A stretch of DNA of 64,000 nt from Campylobacter estrildidarum (GCF_005406205.1 NZ_NXLZ01000008.1:1-64000); one strand, 5' to 3'; counted from the stretch's first letter, positions 32,763-44,935 are shown. The notes: a model not told the origin generated them from the sequence alone. Numbers and translations: made by a program.

Positions 32763-34112
32763 ATGCGATATATTTTAATTTTTTCTCTATTGTTTTTTAC
32801 AGCTTGCTCCTTTAAAAACTCAACAAATAATAATCTTGCTTTTAAGGAAGATAATAATCAAAGCACACATTATGCAAAATTAGAATTTGAACAAAGTGTT
32901 GATATATTGCCCAAATTTAATCAAAATATCAATTTCAATGCTACAAACTATAAAAAAATGTTTTTTAAACCTTGGCATTCTTCTTTTAAAAACTATAAAA
33001 ACCAAAATTTATTTTGGGCTTTTCCTATTTATCTTAATCCAAAAAATAAATACTATTTTTTTAACAAACAAGAAATTCCTAAATCTTGGTTTAAAGAACA
33101 AATCGAAAATGCCAATACAAACAATATAGGAAAATTAAATCAAAAAGCTTTAGTTATTCAAAACACTCTGTTGAAAAATTTTCCGACACAAAATGCAATA
33201 CTTAAAAATCCTTTCCAAGAAAACGAAGGTTTTCCATTTGACTACGCAAATGATGCTGTTTTAAATATTGCTACACCTGTTTTAATCTCTCATTATACCA
33301 AAGATAAACGATATGCTTTTGTATTGAGCGAAACAGGATTTGGCTTTGTGGAGAGTAAAAATTTAGAGATATTTTCTAATTCTAGAGCAAAAATTTATGA
33401 AAAACTCCATTTTATTACACCACTTAAAGAAAAAGAAGTAGTTTTTAGCGAAGATCATCGTTTTTTCTTTGAAACTAGAATTGGTGCGATTTATCCATAC
33501 TACGAACAAGATGAAAAATATTTTTATGGAAAAATTGGTTCAAAAAAATATAGAATTTTAAAAAAAGACGTGGCTAAATTTCCTTTAAAATTAAATGACG
33601 CTAATTTAAAAAATCAATTAAGCCAAATACTGAGTTTGCCTTATGGTTGGGGTGGATACAGCTTAGAAAGGGATTGTTCTTTATTTACTCGGGACGTATT
33701 TTCAGCTTTTGGGCTTTATTTGCCAAGAAATTCAGCTGCACAAAAAAATGCTTTTTATCATTTTGATATCAGTATGTTAAATAATACTCAAAAAAAAGAT
33801 TTTTTAAACCAATTTGGAAAAGCTTATACAACCTTGCTCTATATCCCAGGACACATTATGCTTTATGCTGGAAAAGTTACAGATAATGACGTGGTTATAC
33901 ATAATATATGGGGATTAAGAAAAGGAGAAACTCAAAGACTGATCATAGGAAAGAGCGTTATCACTTCTTTAGAAATAGGAAAAAAAGAAATTCTAGAACA
34001 AAATTTATTACTTTCAAAAATCAAAGAGGTTGGTTTTATTAATTTAAATCAAAAAGAAATAGATGAAATAAATAATTATTTAGAAAAAATCAAAGATTTA
34101 CCTAATCAATAA
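32763..34112 (+). CDS. NlpC/P60-SH3 lipoprotein, peptidoglycan endopeptidase
   Basis: A 449-residue lipoprotein from the chosen ATG at 32763 (AAAAGG 6 bases upstream; an earlier frame start at 32724 has none). Lipobox LLFFTACS near residue 15. SH3-like domains follow, then an NlpC/P60 catalytic domain with GGYSLERDCSLFTRDVF (Cys nucleophile) and GHIMLYAG (His). It probably cuts peptide stems in the cell wall. Homologue of Cj0946. Convergent overlap of 11 bases with aguB. Confidence 0.87.
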   Translation: MRYILIFSLLFFTACSFKNSTNNNLAFKEDNNQSTHYAKLEFEQSVDILPKFNQNINFNATNYKKMFFKPWHSSFKNYKNQNLFWAFPIYLNPKNKYYFFNKQEIPKSWFKEQIENANTNNIGKLNQKALVIQNTLLKNFPTQNAILKNPFQENEGFPFDYANDAVLNIATPVLISHYTKDKRYAFVLSETGFGFVESKNLEIFSNSRAKIYEKLHFITPLKEKEVVFSEDHRFFFETRIGAIYPYYEQDEKYFYGKIGSKKYRILKKDVAKFPLKLNDANLKNQLSQILSLPYGWGGYSLERDCSLFTRDVFSAFGLYLPRNSAAQKNAFYHFDISMLNNTQKKDFLNQFGKAYTTLLYIPGHIMLYAGKVTDNDVVIHNIWGLRKGETQRLIIGKSVITSLEIGKKEILEQNLLLSKIKEVGFINLNQKEIDEINNYLEKIKDLPNQ

Positions 34113-34974
34113 ATCTTTTGCTTAAATCGTGAAAATATTCTATACGCCTATCTCTTAAAAATGGCCACCAGCGTCTTACATTTTCACTTCTTTTTTTATC
34201 AATCTCTATAACCTTTACGCATTCATTTTCATTATCTAACAAGCAAAGCTCTTCTCCTTGAGGACCAAAAACAAAAGAATTTCCCCAAAATCTTATTCCA
34301 TCCTCTACTCCACTTGCATCTTGTTCGAATCCAACACGATTAATAGCTACTACAAATAAGCCATTAGCGATAGCATGTCCTTTTTGAACACCTAGCCAAG
34401 CATTAAGTTGTTTTTGTTTTTCTTCCTCTTCATCCTTATCAAACCAACCAATAGCTGTAGGATAAATAAGTATTTCAGCTCCTTGTAAAGCCATCAATCT
34501 TGCCGCTTCAGGATACCATTGATCCCAACAAATCAGCACTCCAAGCTTACCCACACTTGTTTGAATTGGTTTAAAACCTAAATCGCCTGGTGTAAAATAA
34601 AATTTTTCATAAAAACAAGGATCATCAGGTATGTGCATTTTTCGGTACTTTCCAGCTATACTACCATCTTTTTCGAAAACAACGGCTGTATTATGATAAA
34701 GTCCTACACTGCGTTTTTCAAAAAGGGAAGTTAGTAAAACTATATTATATTTTTTAGCTATATCTGACCAAAATTTAACATCTTTTTCATAATCATTTGC
34801 GTAATCAAAATAAGAGACATTTTCACTTTGGCAAAAATATTCGCTTTGATGAAGCTCTCCTAAACATACAAGCTCAGCTCCCTTTTTTGCCGCCTCTTTT
34901 ATGAATTCGCAAGTTTTTTTTATTGTTTGTTCTTTATTGGAATGAAATTTTTGTTGCACAAGAGCTATTTTCAT
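34102..34974 (-). CDS. aguB: N-carbamoylputrescine amidohydrolase
   Basis: A 290-residue nitrilase-superfamily enzyme with the Glu-Lys-Cys triad visible as CLGELHQSEYF (about residue 41), KYRKMHIPDDP (about 120) and VLICWDQWYPEAAR (about 155). It hydrolyses N-carbamoylputrescine to putrescine. The agmatine deiminase gene is two genes upstream in the same operon, with 4-base overlaps between genes, so agmatine is turned into putrescine by this cluster. Confidence 0.92.
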   Translation of the reverse strand: MKIALVQQKFHSNKEQTIKKTCEFIKEAAKKGAELVCLGELHQSEYFCQSENVSYFDYANDYEKDVKFWSDIAKKYNIVLLTSLFEKRSVGLYHNTAVVFEKDGSIAGKYRKMHIPDDPCFYEKFYFTPGDLGFKPIQTSVGKLGVLICWDQWYPEAARLMALQGAEILIYPTAIGWFDKDEEEEKQKQLNAWLGVQKGHAIANGLFVVAINRVGFEQDASGVEDGIRFWGNSFVFGPQGEELCLLDNENECVKVIEIDKKRSENVRRWWPFLRDRRIEYFHDLSKRFID

Positions 34975-35858
34975 TGTCTTTGCCTTTCTTGTTCTTGATC
35001 ATCATAAGGATCTAAATGAATTTGTATATCCCATTTTTCATTGCAAAACATTACTCGAATACTATTTTCAATTTCATCGGAAATTTTATGAGCATTCAAA
35101 AGCGAAATTATAGGACAAAAAACCAAATGCACGCTTAAGTAATTACAACTTGGAGTTTTTCTCGTTTTTAATTCGTGATAAGAAATGATTTCAGGATTTT
35201 TAGAAATTAAGGTGCAGATTTGATCAACTTGTTCTTTTGGTAAGGCTTGATCCATTAAAAATGACAAAGCTTTTTTAATGATTTTAAAAGCGGAAAAAGC
35301 TGTATAAAGGCTAATCACTATCCCAAAAATAGCATCAATAATATATAAATTTGTAAAATAAATCAGCACTAAAGCAAGTAAGGTGCAAATATTGGTTAAA
35401 AAATCACTCCTATAATGCAAAGCATCACTTTCAATGATTAGATTTTTTGTTTTTTTTGCCACATAATTTAAAAAAAGAATAAGAAAAAAGGTTACAATAA
35501 TGGCAAAAATCATTACAAAAATACTTAAATTTAAATCAATAATTTCTTTTTTATAATAAATTTTTAAAATACTTTCATAAAAGATAAAAATACCCACACA
35601 TACAATAAAACCACCCTCAAGAAGCCCCATTAAAGCTTCGATTTTAGAAAAGCCAAAATTATAGTTTTCATTTGCTTTTTGCGAACTTTTTTTAAGAGCC
35701 AAAAAATTAAAAGCTGAAATTGCAAAATCCATTAAAGAGTCAATCGCACTTGAAAGAACAGCAACAGATCCACTCATTAAGCCAACTATAAATTTAACAC
35801 AAGCTAAACCAAGAGCGCAAATACTCGCAACTATAGTAGCTTTTTTTTGCAAGCTCAT
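34971..35858 (-). CDS. Cation diffusion facilitator (CDF) efflux transporter
   Basis: A 295-residue inner-membrane protein with six spans. The metal site residues are visible as SAIDSLMDFAISAFNF (helix 2) and SDALHYRSDFLTNI (helix 5), followed by a C-terminal cytoplasmic domain. Such proteins export Zn, Fe, Mn or Co. The start at 35858 gives a 4-base ATGA overlap with aguA and has AAAGG upstream; the frame extends 11 codons further but without support. Homologue of Cj0948c. Its place inside the agmatine operon is odd for a metal exporter. Confidence 0.88.
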   Translation of the reverse strand: MSLQKKATIVASICALGLACVKFIVGLMSGSVAVLSSAIDSLMDFAISAFNFLALKKSSQKANENYNFGFSKIEALMGLLEGGFIVCVGIFIFYESILKIYYKKEIIDLNLSIFVMIFAIIVTFFLILFLNYVAKKTKNLIIESDALHYRSDFLTNICTLLALVLIYFTNLYIIDAIFGIVISLYTAFSAFKIIKKALSFLMDQALPKEQVDQICTLISKNPEIISYHELKTRKTPSCNYLSVHLVFCPIISLLNAHKISDEIENSIRVMFCNEKWDIQIHLDPYDDQEQERQRQ

Positions 35859-36832
35859 CTTAAACCTTTGAAGCGATTCTGACATGAACAATGCAAAGAG
35901 CCATTTTGACGCACAAATACTCTCGCATCTATACCTATAACTTTTCTATCAGGCAAGGCTTTAGAAAGTCTTTCAATAACAATATTGTCATTATCATCTT
36001 TATATAATGGGACAATTAAAGCATTATTAACAAAAACAAAGTTTGCATAAGTAGCACCCATTCTACGATTATCATAAAAAAAAGGCTTAGGCAATGGTAA
36101 TGGTAATAAATTAAATCCTGTTCTTTCAAGCTCTTCTTGCATTTTCTTTAAAGGTAAAAAATGTTCATCTTTTTCATCTTCACAAACACAATATGCTATC
36201 GTATTTTTATCGATAAATCTAGCCAAAATATCCACATGAGAATCCGTATCATCGCCTTTTATAAAACCATTTTCTAGCCAAATAATATGTTTTAATCCAA
36301 AAATTTCTTTTAATTTTTTATCAATTTGAGTTTTATCTAAATGAGAATTTCTATTTGAATTTAGCAAACAATTTGCCGTTGTAAGCATAACACCATCTCC
36401 ATTAAAATCGATACTTCCACCTTCCAAGATCATATTAATTTTTTGAAGTTTTTCTTTAAATTTATCTTTAAAAAGCTTAGAATTTACAGCATTATCTAAC
36501 TCACTTTGAAATTTATTTCCCCAAGCGTTAAAAGTAAAATCAAGAGCCTGCAAACGATTATCTTTAAAAATATCTATAGCACCAAAATCTCTTATCCATG
36601 TATCGTTTGTATCACATTTAAAAAATTCAACATTTTCTATATCCTTAAAAGGGATAAAATCTTGATCTTGCGGAGCAATCAATAAAACTTTTTGAAATTG
36701 ACTCACAACCCTTACAAATTCATGATAGCTTTTTAAAATTTCATCTAAATATAATCTCCAATCTGTTTTTTTATGAGGTAAAGCGAGAATTAAATATTCT
36801 TGTTCATTCCATTCTGGAATAGATTTCACCAT
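35855..36832 (-). CDS. aguA: Agmatine deiminase
   Basis: A 325-residue member of the peptidyl-arginine/agmatine deiminase family. Conserved parts are TNDTWIRDFGAI, NMILEGGSIDFNGDG, GDDTDSHVDILARF and the C-terminal SLHCSCQ with the catalytic Cys. It converts agmatine to N-carbamoylputrescine, the substrate of the aguB product in the same operon. Homologue of Cj0949c. Confidence 0.92.
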   Translation of the reverse strand: MVKSIPEWNEQEYLILALPHKKTDWRLYLDEILKSYHEFVRVVSQFQKVLLIAPQDQDFIPFKDIENVEFFKCDTNDTWIRDFGAIDIFKDNRLQALDFTFNAWGNKFQSELDNAVNSKLFKDKFKEKLQKINMILEGGSIDFNGDGVMLTTANCLLNSNRNSHLDKTQIDKKLKEIFGLKHIIWLENGFIKGDDTDSHVDILARFIDKNTIAYCVCEDEKDEHFLPLKKMQEELERTGFNLLPLPLPKPFFYDNRRMGATYANFVFVNNALIVPLYKDDNDNIVIERLSKALPDRKVIGIDARVFVRQNGSLHCSCQNRFKGLR

Positions 36833-36909
36833 TTTAAACCTTTAAAACAACTGATTTTTATTTTTTGAAATTTATATTATTAGAAAGTAGCCCAAAAAAG
36901 GGCTAAAAA

Positions 36910-37347
36910 TTATTTAAAAAAGATTTTCATTTTACCATTGTTTAAGATAAGCTTTCCGTTTTCGTTTGAAATTTTAAAAGTTCCATTGAAATTAGAAAGA
37001 AAAGAATTTTCAAAATCCATCACATCTAGAGGATGACAAAGCATTTGGGTTGAAGCTGCACGATCTCCTTCGATTTTTAAAGTATTTCCATTATTCTTGT
37101 AAGAACCAAAAAAACGATTACATCCTGCATAACCATAAAATTTGTCTTTATCAAAGCTGATATTTGGAGTTTCTTCTGCATTTCTAGGATCAAACGTTTT
37201 TCCATTTACGACAATTTTCTCTATTTTTAATAATTGATTTTGCATAAACTTTCCTTGAATATCTGAAGTAGAATTTGAAGATACAGAAGTACTCGCACAA
37301 CCTGCAAAAAAAGCTGTAGCTAAAACGATTTGTAATGTTTTTTTCAT
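36910..37347 (-). CDS. META-domain (HslJ-like) lipoprotein
   Basis: A 145-residue lipoprotein with lipobox TAFFAGCAS near residue 18 and a META domain: PNISFDKDKFYGYAGCNRFF and RAASTQMLCHPLDVMDFENSF. META/HslJ proteins are small outer-membrane-associated proteins of unclear role. Homologue of Cj0950c. Confidence 0.87.
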   Translation of the reverse strand: MKKTLQIVLATAFFAGCASTSVSSNSTSDIQGKFMQNQLLKIEKIVVNGKTFDPRNAEETPNISFDKDKFYGYAGCNRFFGSYKNNGNTLKIEGDRAASTQMLCHPLDVMDFENSFLSNFNGTFKISNENGKLILNNGKMKIFFK

Positions 37348-37357
37348 ATTTTGTCCT

Positions 37358-38950
37358 TTAAATTTGAAATTGCTTTAATTCGTTTTCAAGATTATGACAT
37401 ACTATTTTTAACTCATCAGCAACTTGAAGTAAAATTTTTGAAATTTCTTCATTTTTTTCACTTACTTCAACATTTTCTTGCATTCTCATTAGCAAATCTT
37501 GTATATTCTCTTGACTTACTTTTATTTTTTGAGTGCATTGATGAACAAGATTTTTTGCATCTTGATTACAAAACTTAACCTCATTTGCACTATTAACCAA
37601 TACACTTGTATCTTCGTTTAAAGAATAAATTTTCTGAGAATTATCCTTAAGTTCATTAGCTACTTTTTCTATGCTAATTAATAATTCTTTTGTAATGACT
37701 GCAACACTATTTAAAAATTCTTCACTATTACTAGCAAGCAATCTTATATCCTCAGCAATAACAGAAAATCCTTTCCCATAAGCTCCAGCTCTTGCAGATT
37801 CTATACTTGCATTTAAAGATAAAAGATTGGTTTTATCGGCAATTTCATTCATCATTTGAGTTGCTTTTTGTATATTTTTTGCTTGTTCAACCATGCTTTC
37901 AATTTTTTTAGCCAAACTACTCTCACTTTCAGCTATATCTGTAACTTTTTGCGCTACTGAAAATAAAGATTGAAGCATTTGTTCTAGCAACTCATAAGAT
38001 TTGTCATTAGCAGTATTCGCATCACTTGATAAATTTGCTAATTCTCTCAAATCTGAACCTATATTCGCTCCAAGATGAAAACTTGAATCAATCTTTTTAT
38101 GGTTTAATTCAGTAATTTCATTTAGAGAAGTTGCATTCGAATTTAAAAGAACACTTTGTTGTTCAACATTTTTAGAACTTAAACTTGCTCCGCTTACAGC
38201 CTTATGAGTTTTCTCAATAAATTGATTTATATACCCACAAGTAACTGCGATTTCATCCTGACCTTTTACACGAATTCGTGCTTTCAAATTTCCACTACCT
38301 TGTGCTAATTCTTTTGCGTGATTTAAAAGCTCTAAAATAGGTTGTCCTATGACAATTTTTAGTATAAAAAGCACGACGGCTAGAGTTACTATTAAAGCGA
38401 TTGTAAAAATTACTATATACGTTTGACTTGTCCTTGAAATATCTTTTTCTACGCTTTCTAAAGAATGATAAACATCCATAACTCCTATTACATCACCCTC
38501 TTTGACATTTGTATGACAAGCTATGCAAGTTTTATTTGCAACCAAAGGACGGACAAGTCTTAAATGATCTATTCCATTAATGCTTTGTTCTAAAGAAACT
38601 AAATTAGGATTTGAAAATTGATCTAATATAATATTTTCGTTAGAAATTATAGGATTTTTAATATCAAAAAGCTCTATAGTTTCTTTTGATGGATAAATTT
38701 TTATATCGCTAATTCCTTCAATAGTCTTAGCATCATCAATAGCCTCTTTTATTTTATCTGGATCTCCTAAATTCATAGCCATTCTCATAGTTTGGAAAAC
38801 TAAATTACTAGCCGTATTGAGATTTTCTTTGCTCATTTGGTTAGCTGTATTTTTAAAATCAAAACTAACTATAATTTGCATAATCACAAAACTAAATAAT
38901 AAAACAATAAAAACAGCTGAAGAAACTTTAAATCCAATAGTCTTAAACAT
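37358..38950 (-). CDS. Methyl-accepting chemotaxis protein, Tlp7-type, intact, with CXXCH motif
   Basis: A 530-residue chemoreceptor: membrane span at residues 10-30, periplasmic sensor 31-180, second span about 182-205, HAMP to about 260 and a signalling hairpin with [19 protein letters not shown]. The sensor has a CIACH haem-attachment motif at residues 142-146 (38513-38527) within a Tll0287/DUF3365-like domain. From memory the NCTC 11168 homologue (Cj0951c/Cj0952c, Tlp7, linked to formate taxis) is split in two by a stop; here it is one gene. Confidence 0.93.
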   Translation of the reverse strand: MFKTIGFKVSSAVFIVLLFSFVIMQIIVSFDFKNTANQMSKENLNTASNLVFQTMRMAMNLGDPDKIKEAIDDAKTIEGISDIKIYPSKETIELFDIKNPIISNENIILDQFSNPNLVSLEQSINGIDHLRLVRPLVANKTCIACHTNVKEGDVIGVMDVYHSLESVEKDISRTSQTYIVIFTIALIVTLAVVLFILKIVIGQPILELLNHAKELAQGSGNLKARIRVKGQDEIAVTCGYINQFIEKTHKAVSGASLSSKNVEQQSVLLNSNATSLNEITELNHKKIDSSFHLGANIGSDLRELANLSSDANTANDKSYELLEQMLQSLFSVAQKVTDIAESESSLAKKIESMVEQAKNIQKATQMMNEIADKTNLLSLNASIESARAGAYGKGFSVIAEDIRLLASNSEEFLNSVAVITKELLISIEKVANELKDNSQKIYSLNEDTSVLVNSANEVKFCNQDAKNLVHQCTQKIKVSQENIQDLLMRMQENVEVSEKNEEISKILLQVADELKIVCHNLENELKQFQI

Positions 38951-39062
38951 TTACATTACTTTCAAAATAAAATCTTAAAAATCATTGTACTCAAAGATTA
39001 TTTAATTTTTATTAAATCGTACTTATAAACAAACAAAATTTCAGATTAATATCTAATAAATA

Positions 39063-40595
39063 TTAATGCAAAAAATGTCTCACTCCTGTAAAATAAAGAG
39101 CCATAGCGTATTCATCCGCAGCCTTTATCACTTCATCATCCCTTATGCTTCCACCAGGTTCAACTATAGCTTTAACTCCAACTTTACTTGCTTCATCTAT
39201 GCTATCTCTAAATGGAAAGAAAGCTTCGCTTGCCAAAACACAACCTTGCAAATCAAGTCCCATTTCTTTAGCCTTAGCAATAGCTGCTTTTGCAGCATCA
39301 ATTCTACTCGTCATTCCCATACCTATAGCCACCATAGCTCCATTTTTAACATAGACAACATTATTTGATTTTGTAAAAGCTGCAATTTTTAGAGCTATTT
39401 CTAAATCTTGAAGTTCTTCCTTGCTCGCTTCTCTTTGAGAAACAAGTTTTGCGTTTTTAAGCTCATTGATACTCACTTCATCACTATTTTGATATACAAA
39501 TCCACCATCAACATGTTTAAAATCATACGCATCAAAACTACGCACCAAATAAGGATTTTCTTGAGTAAAAATTTTAATACGCTTTTTACTCTCAAATACG
39601 GCTAAAGCTTCTTGAGTAACATTTGCTGCAATAATCACTTCAACATAAATTTCATTTATTTTTTCAGCCAAAGTTTTATCAAACATTCCATTGATCGCAA
39701 CCACTCCACCATAAGCACTTACACTATCACATTTTAAAGCACTAATATAGCTTTGTAAAAGATTTTCTTTGATTGCAAAACCACAAGGATTTCCATGTTT
39801 AACTATACAGACAGCTGGAACTTCCCCGAAACTACTAGCTAAATTTAAAGCCGCATTGATATCGGTAAGATTGTTAAAACTAGCCTCGCCTTTAAGAGCT
39901 TTAAAATTGGTACTAAAAAAGGAATCAAACTCATATAAAGCACCTTTTTGATGAGGATTTTCCCCGTATTTGGTATCAAAAACCTTTTGACCTACTATAA
40001 ATTTACTTGCTCCAAATCCTCCGTTAAAGCGTTCATTCATATAATTTGCTATATAAGAATCATAATTTGCCGTATGCTCATAAGCTTTTATCATTAAATT
40101 TAAGCGAAATTTTTCATCATTTTTTTTATTTTTTAAAGCCTCAATAACCTCTTTATAATCAAGTGGATCACAAATCACCATCACATCTTTATAGTTTTTT
40201 GCTGCAGATCTAATCATCGCAGGCCCACCTATATCGATATTTTCTATGATTTCATCAAAATCATCGCTCATAATAGTAGTCTTTTTAAAAGGATATAAAT
40301 TCACACACACTAAATCAATACCTAAAATTCCATTTTCTTTGGCTTGTTTAACATGATTTTCATCATTTCTTTTATGTAAAATCCCTCCATGAATTTTAGG
40401 GTGCAAGGTTTTTACTCGCCCTTCAAAAAGTTCAGGACTTTTTGTAAAATCACTCACTTCTACAACTTTTATCTCATTTTCTTTTAAGATTTTAAAAGTT
40501 CCACCCGTTGAAAGAAGTTCAAAGCCTAAATTTTCAAGTTCTTTAGCAAATTCTACTATACCTTCTTTATCGCTGACACTAAGCAATGCTCTCAT
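39063..40595 (-). CDS. purH: Bifunctional AICAR transformylase/IMP cyclohydrolase
   Basis: A 510-residue enzyme of the last two steps of IMP synthesis. The N-terminal MGS-like IMP cyclohydrolase domain (residues 1-150) has [15 protein letters not shown] and [13 protein letters not shown]; the transformylase domain has [11 protein letters not shown] and the final [15 protein letters not shown]. Length is normal. It is followed in the operon by DnaJ-like and purL genes reading the same way. Confidence 0.97.
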   Translation of the reverse strand: MRALLSVSDKEGIVEFAKELENLGFELLSTGGTFKILKENEIKVVEVSDFTKSPELFEGRVKTLHPKIHGGILHKRNDENHVKQAKENGILGIDLVCVNLYPFKKTTIMSDDFDEIIENIDIGGPAMIRSAAKNYKDVMVICDPLDYKEVIEALKNKKNDEKFRLNLMIKAYEHTANYDSYIANYMNERFNGGFGASKFIVGQKVFDTKYGENPHQKGALYEFDSFFSTNFKALKGEASFNNLTDINAALNLASSFGEVPAVCIVKHGNPCGFAIKENLLQSYISALKCDSVSAYGGVVAINGMFDKTLAEKINEIYVEVIIAANVTQEALAVFESKKRIKIFTQENPYLVRSFDAYDFKHVDGGFVYQNSDEVSINELKNAKLVSQREASKEELQDLEIALKIAAFTKSNNVVYVKNGAMVAIGMGMTSRIDAAKAAIAKAKEMGLDLQGCVLASEAFFPFRDSIDEASKVGVKAIVEPGGSIRDDEVIKAADEYAMALYFTGVRHFLH

Positions 40596-40641
40596 TTTTT
40601 CTCCTTATGCACTATCTGGCTAAAAATTCATAAATTCAAAA

Positions 40642-41412
40642 TTATTTTTCCAAATGCTTTTTGATTTTTTCATAAGCTTCGTTTATTTTTTGGAATTTTT
40701 CTACTCCTTTTTTGATTTCTTCCTCGCTAACATTATTTGCATTTAAAATATCAGGATGGTATTTTTTCGCTAAATTTCGGTATTGTTTTTTTACAGCATT
40801 GATATCAGCATTTTTTGGTAATTCTAAAATTTCAAAAGCCTCATCTAGACTTATTTGTTGTTTAGAAGTATTTAAATTTGAAAAATTATTGATAAAATTC
40901 TCTAATTCACTTTGACTTATATCAAAAGCCTGTGCAATTTGTCCTAAAATTTCTTTCTTTTTAGGGCTAAATTCTGCATCAATAAAAGCCATAAAAACAA
41001 GCACTCTAAGTACATTAAAACGCTCACTTTTTGGTAAAGGGACTTCTCTTAAAAAGTCTTTTGCAACCTCAAAAGCATCATTTAAATTTTCTTTATGCTC
41101 ATTAAAACTTGCTTTTAAAAATTCTCTTTCTCGCTTATCTTTTGCATTTGCATCTAAAATTTGAGTGATCATATCGGCTTCATCTTGACTGATTCTGCCA
41201 TCACTTTTCGCAATTTTTGCCAAAAGTGCGATTACATAATAATTCATCCGTCTTTTAATTTCATCCATTCTTTCTTCAACCACTCCACGCATAAAGCCTT
41301 TTGCAAAACCTTTAGCACCACGTGCAGCCAAATTTAAAAAACCTTGTTTTTCCCAAGTTTTATAATACCAATAAAAAACCAAGATAACTAAAATGATTAA
41401 AATTAAACTCAT
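40642..41412 (-). CDS. DjlA-like membrane DnaJ protein
   Basis: A 256-residue protein: one N-terminal membrane span ([14 protein letters not shown]), a TerB-like helical domain around residues 50-165 ([19 protein letters not shown]) and a C-terminal J domain with KKYHPDIL (HPD motif) near residue 222. It is expected to recruit DnaK at the inner membrane. It overlaps the purL end by 4 bases. Homologue of Cj0954c. Confidence 0.9.
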   Translation of the reverse strand: MSLILIILVILVFYWYYKTWEKQGFLNLAARGAKGFAKGFMRGVVEERMDEIKRRMNYYVIALLAKIAKSDGRISQDEADMITQILDANAKDKREREFLKASFNEHKENLNDAFEVAKDFLREVPLPKSERFNVLRVLVFMAFIDAEFSPKKKEILGQIAQAFDISQSELENFINNFSNLNTSKQQISLDEAFEILELPKNADINAVKKQYRNLAKKYHPDILNANNVSEEEIKKGVEKFQKINEAYEKIKKHLEK

Positions 41413-43595
41413 TGGATTTGCTCTTTAAAACTTTCAAAATAAAGATTTTCAAGCTCTTTTTTACTTAAATTAATTTCATCGAGTCTAAAACAATCCTCAT
41501 CAGTGCTTATGCCTAATTTGTAAGCTTTTATATTAAATTCCTTAATTAATTGCAAAAATTGTTCTTCATATGCTTCATCAACGCCTATTATAGCACGACT
41601 AAAACTTTCATCAAAAATCATTTTTTTATCACTAAAGCCACTTTCTAAAATCGTACCTTTTTTAGAAATAGCGCACATTTTTGCCAAAGTTATAGCAATA
41701 CCGCCTACTCCTACACTATTTGCACATTCAAGTAAAGATTCTTGATTTGCCCTATAAAGAAAATTCCAAAGCGTTAATTCTGCTTTATAATCTATATTTT
41801 TAAGATTTCCTGCTACTTTTTTATCTTGAATTTTCATCACTAAAGAACCACCGAAATTACCCGAAGTTTCTCCCAAAAGATAAATTCTAACCCCGGCCTT
41901 ATCAAAACTTGCCTTTAAAACACGACTAGAATTTTCTAAAACACCAACATTTACAATGGTAGGACTTGGATAAATACTCACTCCTTCTGTTTCATTATAC
42001 AAAGAGACATTACCGCTAACCACAGGAGTATTTAATTCCTTACAAGCTTCCTTAATCCCCTCGCATCCTTGTGCAAATTGCCACATCACTTCAGGATTTT
42101 GTGGATTCCCATAGTTTAAACAATCGCTAATTGCTAAAGGTTTTGCTCCTGTACAAGCTACTTTCCTTCCAGCACTTGCTACAGCAGCACTTGCTCCAAC
42201 TTTTGGATCAATATAATTTAAACGAGAATTGCACTCTATAGCCATTGCTATAGCTGCATTATTTTCTTTTACGCGTATAACACTCGCACCTAATTTTCCA
42301 TCAGCTTTAATTGTATTAGTTTGCACACTAGAATCAAATTGATCATAAATAAAAGCCTTATCATTAACATTTTCATTTTTCATCATCTGAATGAATAAAT
42401 CTTGTATATCACTTTTTAACTCAAACTGATAATCTTTAATATTATCTAAATACTTTGGCTTACTTATTGGACGATCTAAAATAGGTGCTTTCTCGCTTAA
42501 AGGTTCAATAGGTATCATTCCTACAAGCTCATTATTCCAAAAAAGCTCCATATTTCCCGTATCTGTTACTTCACCAATCACAACAGCATCCAAATCCCAT
42601 TTTTTAAAAATTTCTATAACTTGATTTTCGCAACCTTTTTTTGCACAAATAAGCATCCTTTCTTGAGATTCACTAAGCATTAATTCATAAGGCGTCATAC
42701 CACTTTCACTCATAGGGGTTTTTTCAAGATAAAGCTTCATTCCGCTTCCACTTCGCCCTGCCATTTCAAAAGAACTTGAAGTAAGCCCAGCCGCTCCCAT
42801 ATCTTGAATTCCTATAATAAAATCGGTTTTAAAAAGCTCTAAACACGCCTCCATTAAAAGTTTTTCACTGAAAGGATCTCCTATTTGCACTGTTGGTCTT
42901 AAACTTTTATTTTGCTCATTAAAGCTATCGCTAGCCATAACAGCACCACCAAGCCCATCTCTACCCGTTTTTGATCCTACATAAATTACAGGATTTCCTA
43001 CCCCTTCAGCTTTGGCATAAAAAATATCTTCTTTTTTGCAAATCCCTAATGCAAATGCATTGACTAAAATATTTCCATTAAAACATTCATCAAAAGAGCA
43101 TTCTCCACCTATGGTTGGAACACCCATACAATTTCCATAATGAGAAATTCCACTTACAACACCTTTTACAAGATATTTTTGATGATTTCCATATTTTTCA
43201 TCATAAATATTTCCAAATTTTAAAGAATTAAGTCCAGCAACAACTCTTGCACCCATAGTAAAAACATCGCGTAAAATTCCACCTACTCCAGTTGCTGCCC
43301 CCGCAAAAGGTTCAATAAAGCTAGGATGATTATGACTTTCAACCTTAAAAACCGCTGCCATATCTTGACCTATATCTATCACCCCTGCATTTTCACCAGG
43401 ACCTTGAATTACCCAAGGCGCTTTGGTTGGAAAACCATTAAGGTATTTTTTACTTGATTTGTAAGAGCAATGCTCACTCCACATAGCAGAAATAACGCCT
43501 AATTCAAGTAAATTAGGTTCTCGTCCAAGAATTTCTAAAATTTGATCATATTCTTCATCGCTGATTTTATGTGCTTTTATAATTTCTTTATCCAT
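41409..43595 (-). CDS. purL: Phosphoribosylformylglycinamidine synthase II
   Basis: A 728-residue small-type PurL from the chosen ATG at 43595 (AAAGGTAACAAT directly upstream). The frame extends 9 codons into the mnmE end but without a better signal. Visible motifs are [32 protein letters not shown] and [17 protein letters not shown]. It makes FGAM in purine synthesis with PurQ and PurS, which are not in this window. Confidence 0.96.
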   Translation of the reverse strand: MDKEIIKAHKISDEEYDQILEILGREPNLLELGVISAMWSEHCSYKSSKKYLNGFPTKAPWVIQGPGENAGVIDIGQDMAAVFKVESHNHPSFIEPFAGAATGVGGILRDVFTMGARVVAGLNSLKFGNIYDEKYGNHQKYLVKGVVSGISHYGNCMGVPTIGGECSFDECFNGNILVNAFALGICKKEDIFYAKAEGVGNPVIYVGSKTGRDGLGGAVMASDSFNEQNKSLRPTVQIGDPFSEKLLMEACLELFKTDFIIGIQDMGAAGLTSSSFEMAGRSGSGMKLYLEKTPMSESGMTPYELMLSESQERMLICAKKGCENQVIEIFKKWDLDAVVIGEVTDTGNMELFWNNELVGMIPIEPLSEKAPILDRPISKPKYLDNIKDYQFELKSDIQDLFIQMMKNENVNDKAFIYDQFDSSVQTNTIKADGKLGASVIRVKENNAAIAMAIECNSRLNYIDPKVGASAAVASAGRKVACTGAKPLAISDCLNYGNPQNPEVMWQFAQGCEGIKEACKELNTPVVSGNVSLYNETEGVSIYPSPTIVNVGVLENSSRVLKASFDKAGVRIYLLGETSGNFGGSLVMKIQDKKVAGNLKNIDYKAELTLWNFLYRANQESLLECANSVGVGGIAITLAKMCAISKKGTILESGFSDKKMIFDESFSRAIIGVDEAYEEQFLQLIKEFNIKAYKLGISTDEDCFRLDEINLSKKELENLYFESFKEQIQ

Positions 43596-43606
43596 ATTGT
43601 TACCTT

Positions 43607-44935
43607 TCATTTTCCTAAACAAAAATTACTAAACATTTCATCTAAAATTTCATCTCTTTCAAAATCTTTAGTAAATTTAGAAAGTTCGCCTATTGCCAAA
43701 TTTAATTCAAATGCAAAAAGCTCTAGAGAACTTTCTTTTAAAAGATCCCTTGCTCTTGATATATCCTCACTTGCAATTTTGCAAGAATTAATTAACTCCA
43801 AAGAACTTACCATAGTATCTTCAGCATCAAAAGAATTGAGATATTTTTCCAATTCCTCTTTAAGCAAATTAATATCATTTTGAGCACTTAACCTTATAAA
43901 ATCTATATTTTGACTATTTTCAAAAACCTCACACAAATCAGTTTTGTTTAAAATCCAAAATACCTTTTTATCGCTATCTTGCAATAAATTATAAATTTCT
44001 AAATCTTCTTTATCTTCTTTTCTAGAAGAATCAAAAACAGCCAAAATGATATCCGCATCTTTTAAACTTTTTTTACTTAACTCTACACCTATTTGTTCTA
44101 TTTTATCTTTACTTTCTCTAATGCCTGCTGTATCGATAATGCGAAGCAAATAAGAACCTAATTTAAAATTTTCCTCTATGGTATCACGAGTTGTCCCTGC
44201 TATATCTGAAACTATGGCTCTTTTATAAGAAAGTAAAGCATTTAAAAGAGAAGATTTTCCAACATTTGGTTTGCCTACTATAGCTATTTTAAAACCTTCT
44301 ATAAGTCCTTTTTTGCTTTGAGAAATCGTATAAATTTCTCTTAAAATTTTAGCATTATCTTGACACATAAGGCTAATTTGCTCTAATAAATCAGGTGGCA
44401 AATCATCATCAGCATAATCAATACTTGTTTCTACAAAAGCCAAAGTTTTAACCAAATCGGTGCGAATTTTTTCTAAAAGGTCTCCTAAATCACCTCGCAT
44501 ATTTCTTGCGATAACTTTAGCTGCAAGAGCAGATTTTGAAACGATTAAATCTTGTATATTTAAAGCCTTTAAAGGAGTCATTTTTCCATTTAAACATGCT
44601 CTTTTGCTAAATTCTCCAGCTTGAGCTAATCTAGCTCCTAAATTTACAAGCTCATCGAGCAAAATCTCACTCACGCTAAAACCACCGTGAATTTGAAATT
44701 CCACTATATCTTCACCTGTAAAACTAAAAGGCGCTTTAAAATATATAACTATAGCCTCATCTAAAAATTCATCTTTGTGATTATAAAGCTTGGTAAAAGT
44801 AGCATAACGCGGAATTAATTCTTTTTTTTTGCTTATTTTTGATGCAATTTCTAAAGCTCTTTCTCCGCTTAATCTTACAATGGAAATCGAACCTATTCCG
44901 TGTGCTGTTGCAATGGCTACTATAGTATCATTCAT
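43607..44935 (-). CDS. mnmE: tRNA uridine-5-carboxymethylaminomethyl modification GTPase MnmE
   Basis: A 442-residue protein: N-terminal formyl-THF-binding domain ([21 protein letters not shown]), G domain with [29 protein letters not shown] and NKTD, and the C-terminal CLGK tail with its catalytic Cys. With MnmG it modifies U34 of several tRNAs. It overlaps the end of the jag gene by 8 bases. Confidence 0.96.
   Translation of the reverse strand: MNDTIVAIATAHGIGSISIVRLSGERALEIASKISKKKELIPRYATFTKLYNHKDEFLDEAIVIYFKAPFSFTGEDIVEFQIHGGFSVSEILLDELVNLGARLAQAGEFSKRACLNGKMTPLKALNIQDLIVSKSALAAKVIARNMRGDLGDLLEKIRTDLVKTLAFVETSIDYADDDLPPDLLEQISLMCQDNAKILREIYTISQSKKGLIEGFKIAIVGKPNVGKSSLLNALLSYKRAIVSDIAGTTRDTIEENFKLGSYLLRIIDTAGIRESKDKIEQIGVELSKKSLKDADIILAVFDSSRKEDKEDLEIYNLLQDSDKKVFWILNKTDLCEVFENSQNIDFIRLSAQNDINLLKEELEKYLNSFDAEDTMVSSLELINSCKIASEDISRARDLLKESSLELFAFELNLAIGELSKFTKDFERDEILDEMFSNFCLGK

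Noticed and set aside
39066-39951. Plus-strand frames opposite purH
   Set aside because: Antisense shadows of a highly conserved enzyme gene.
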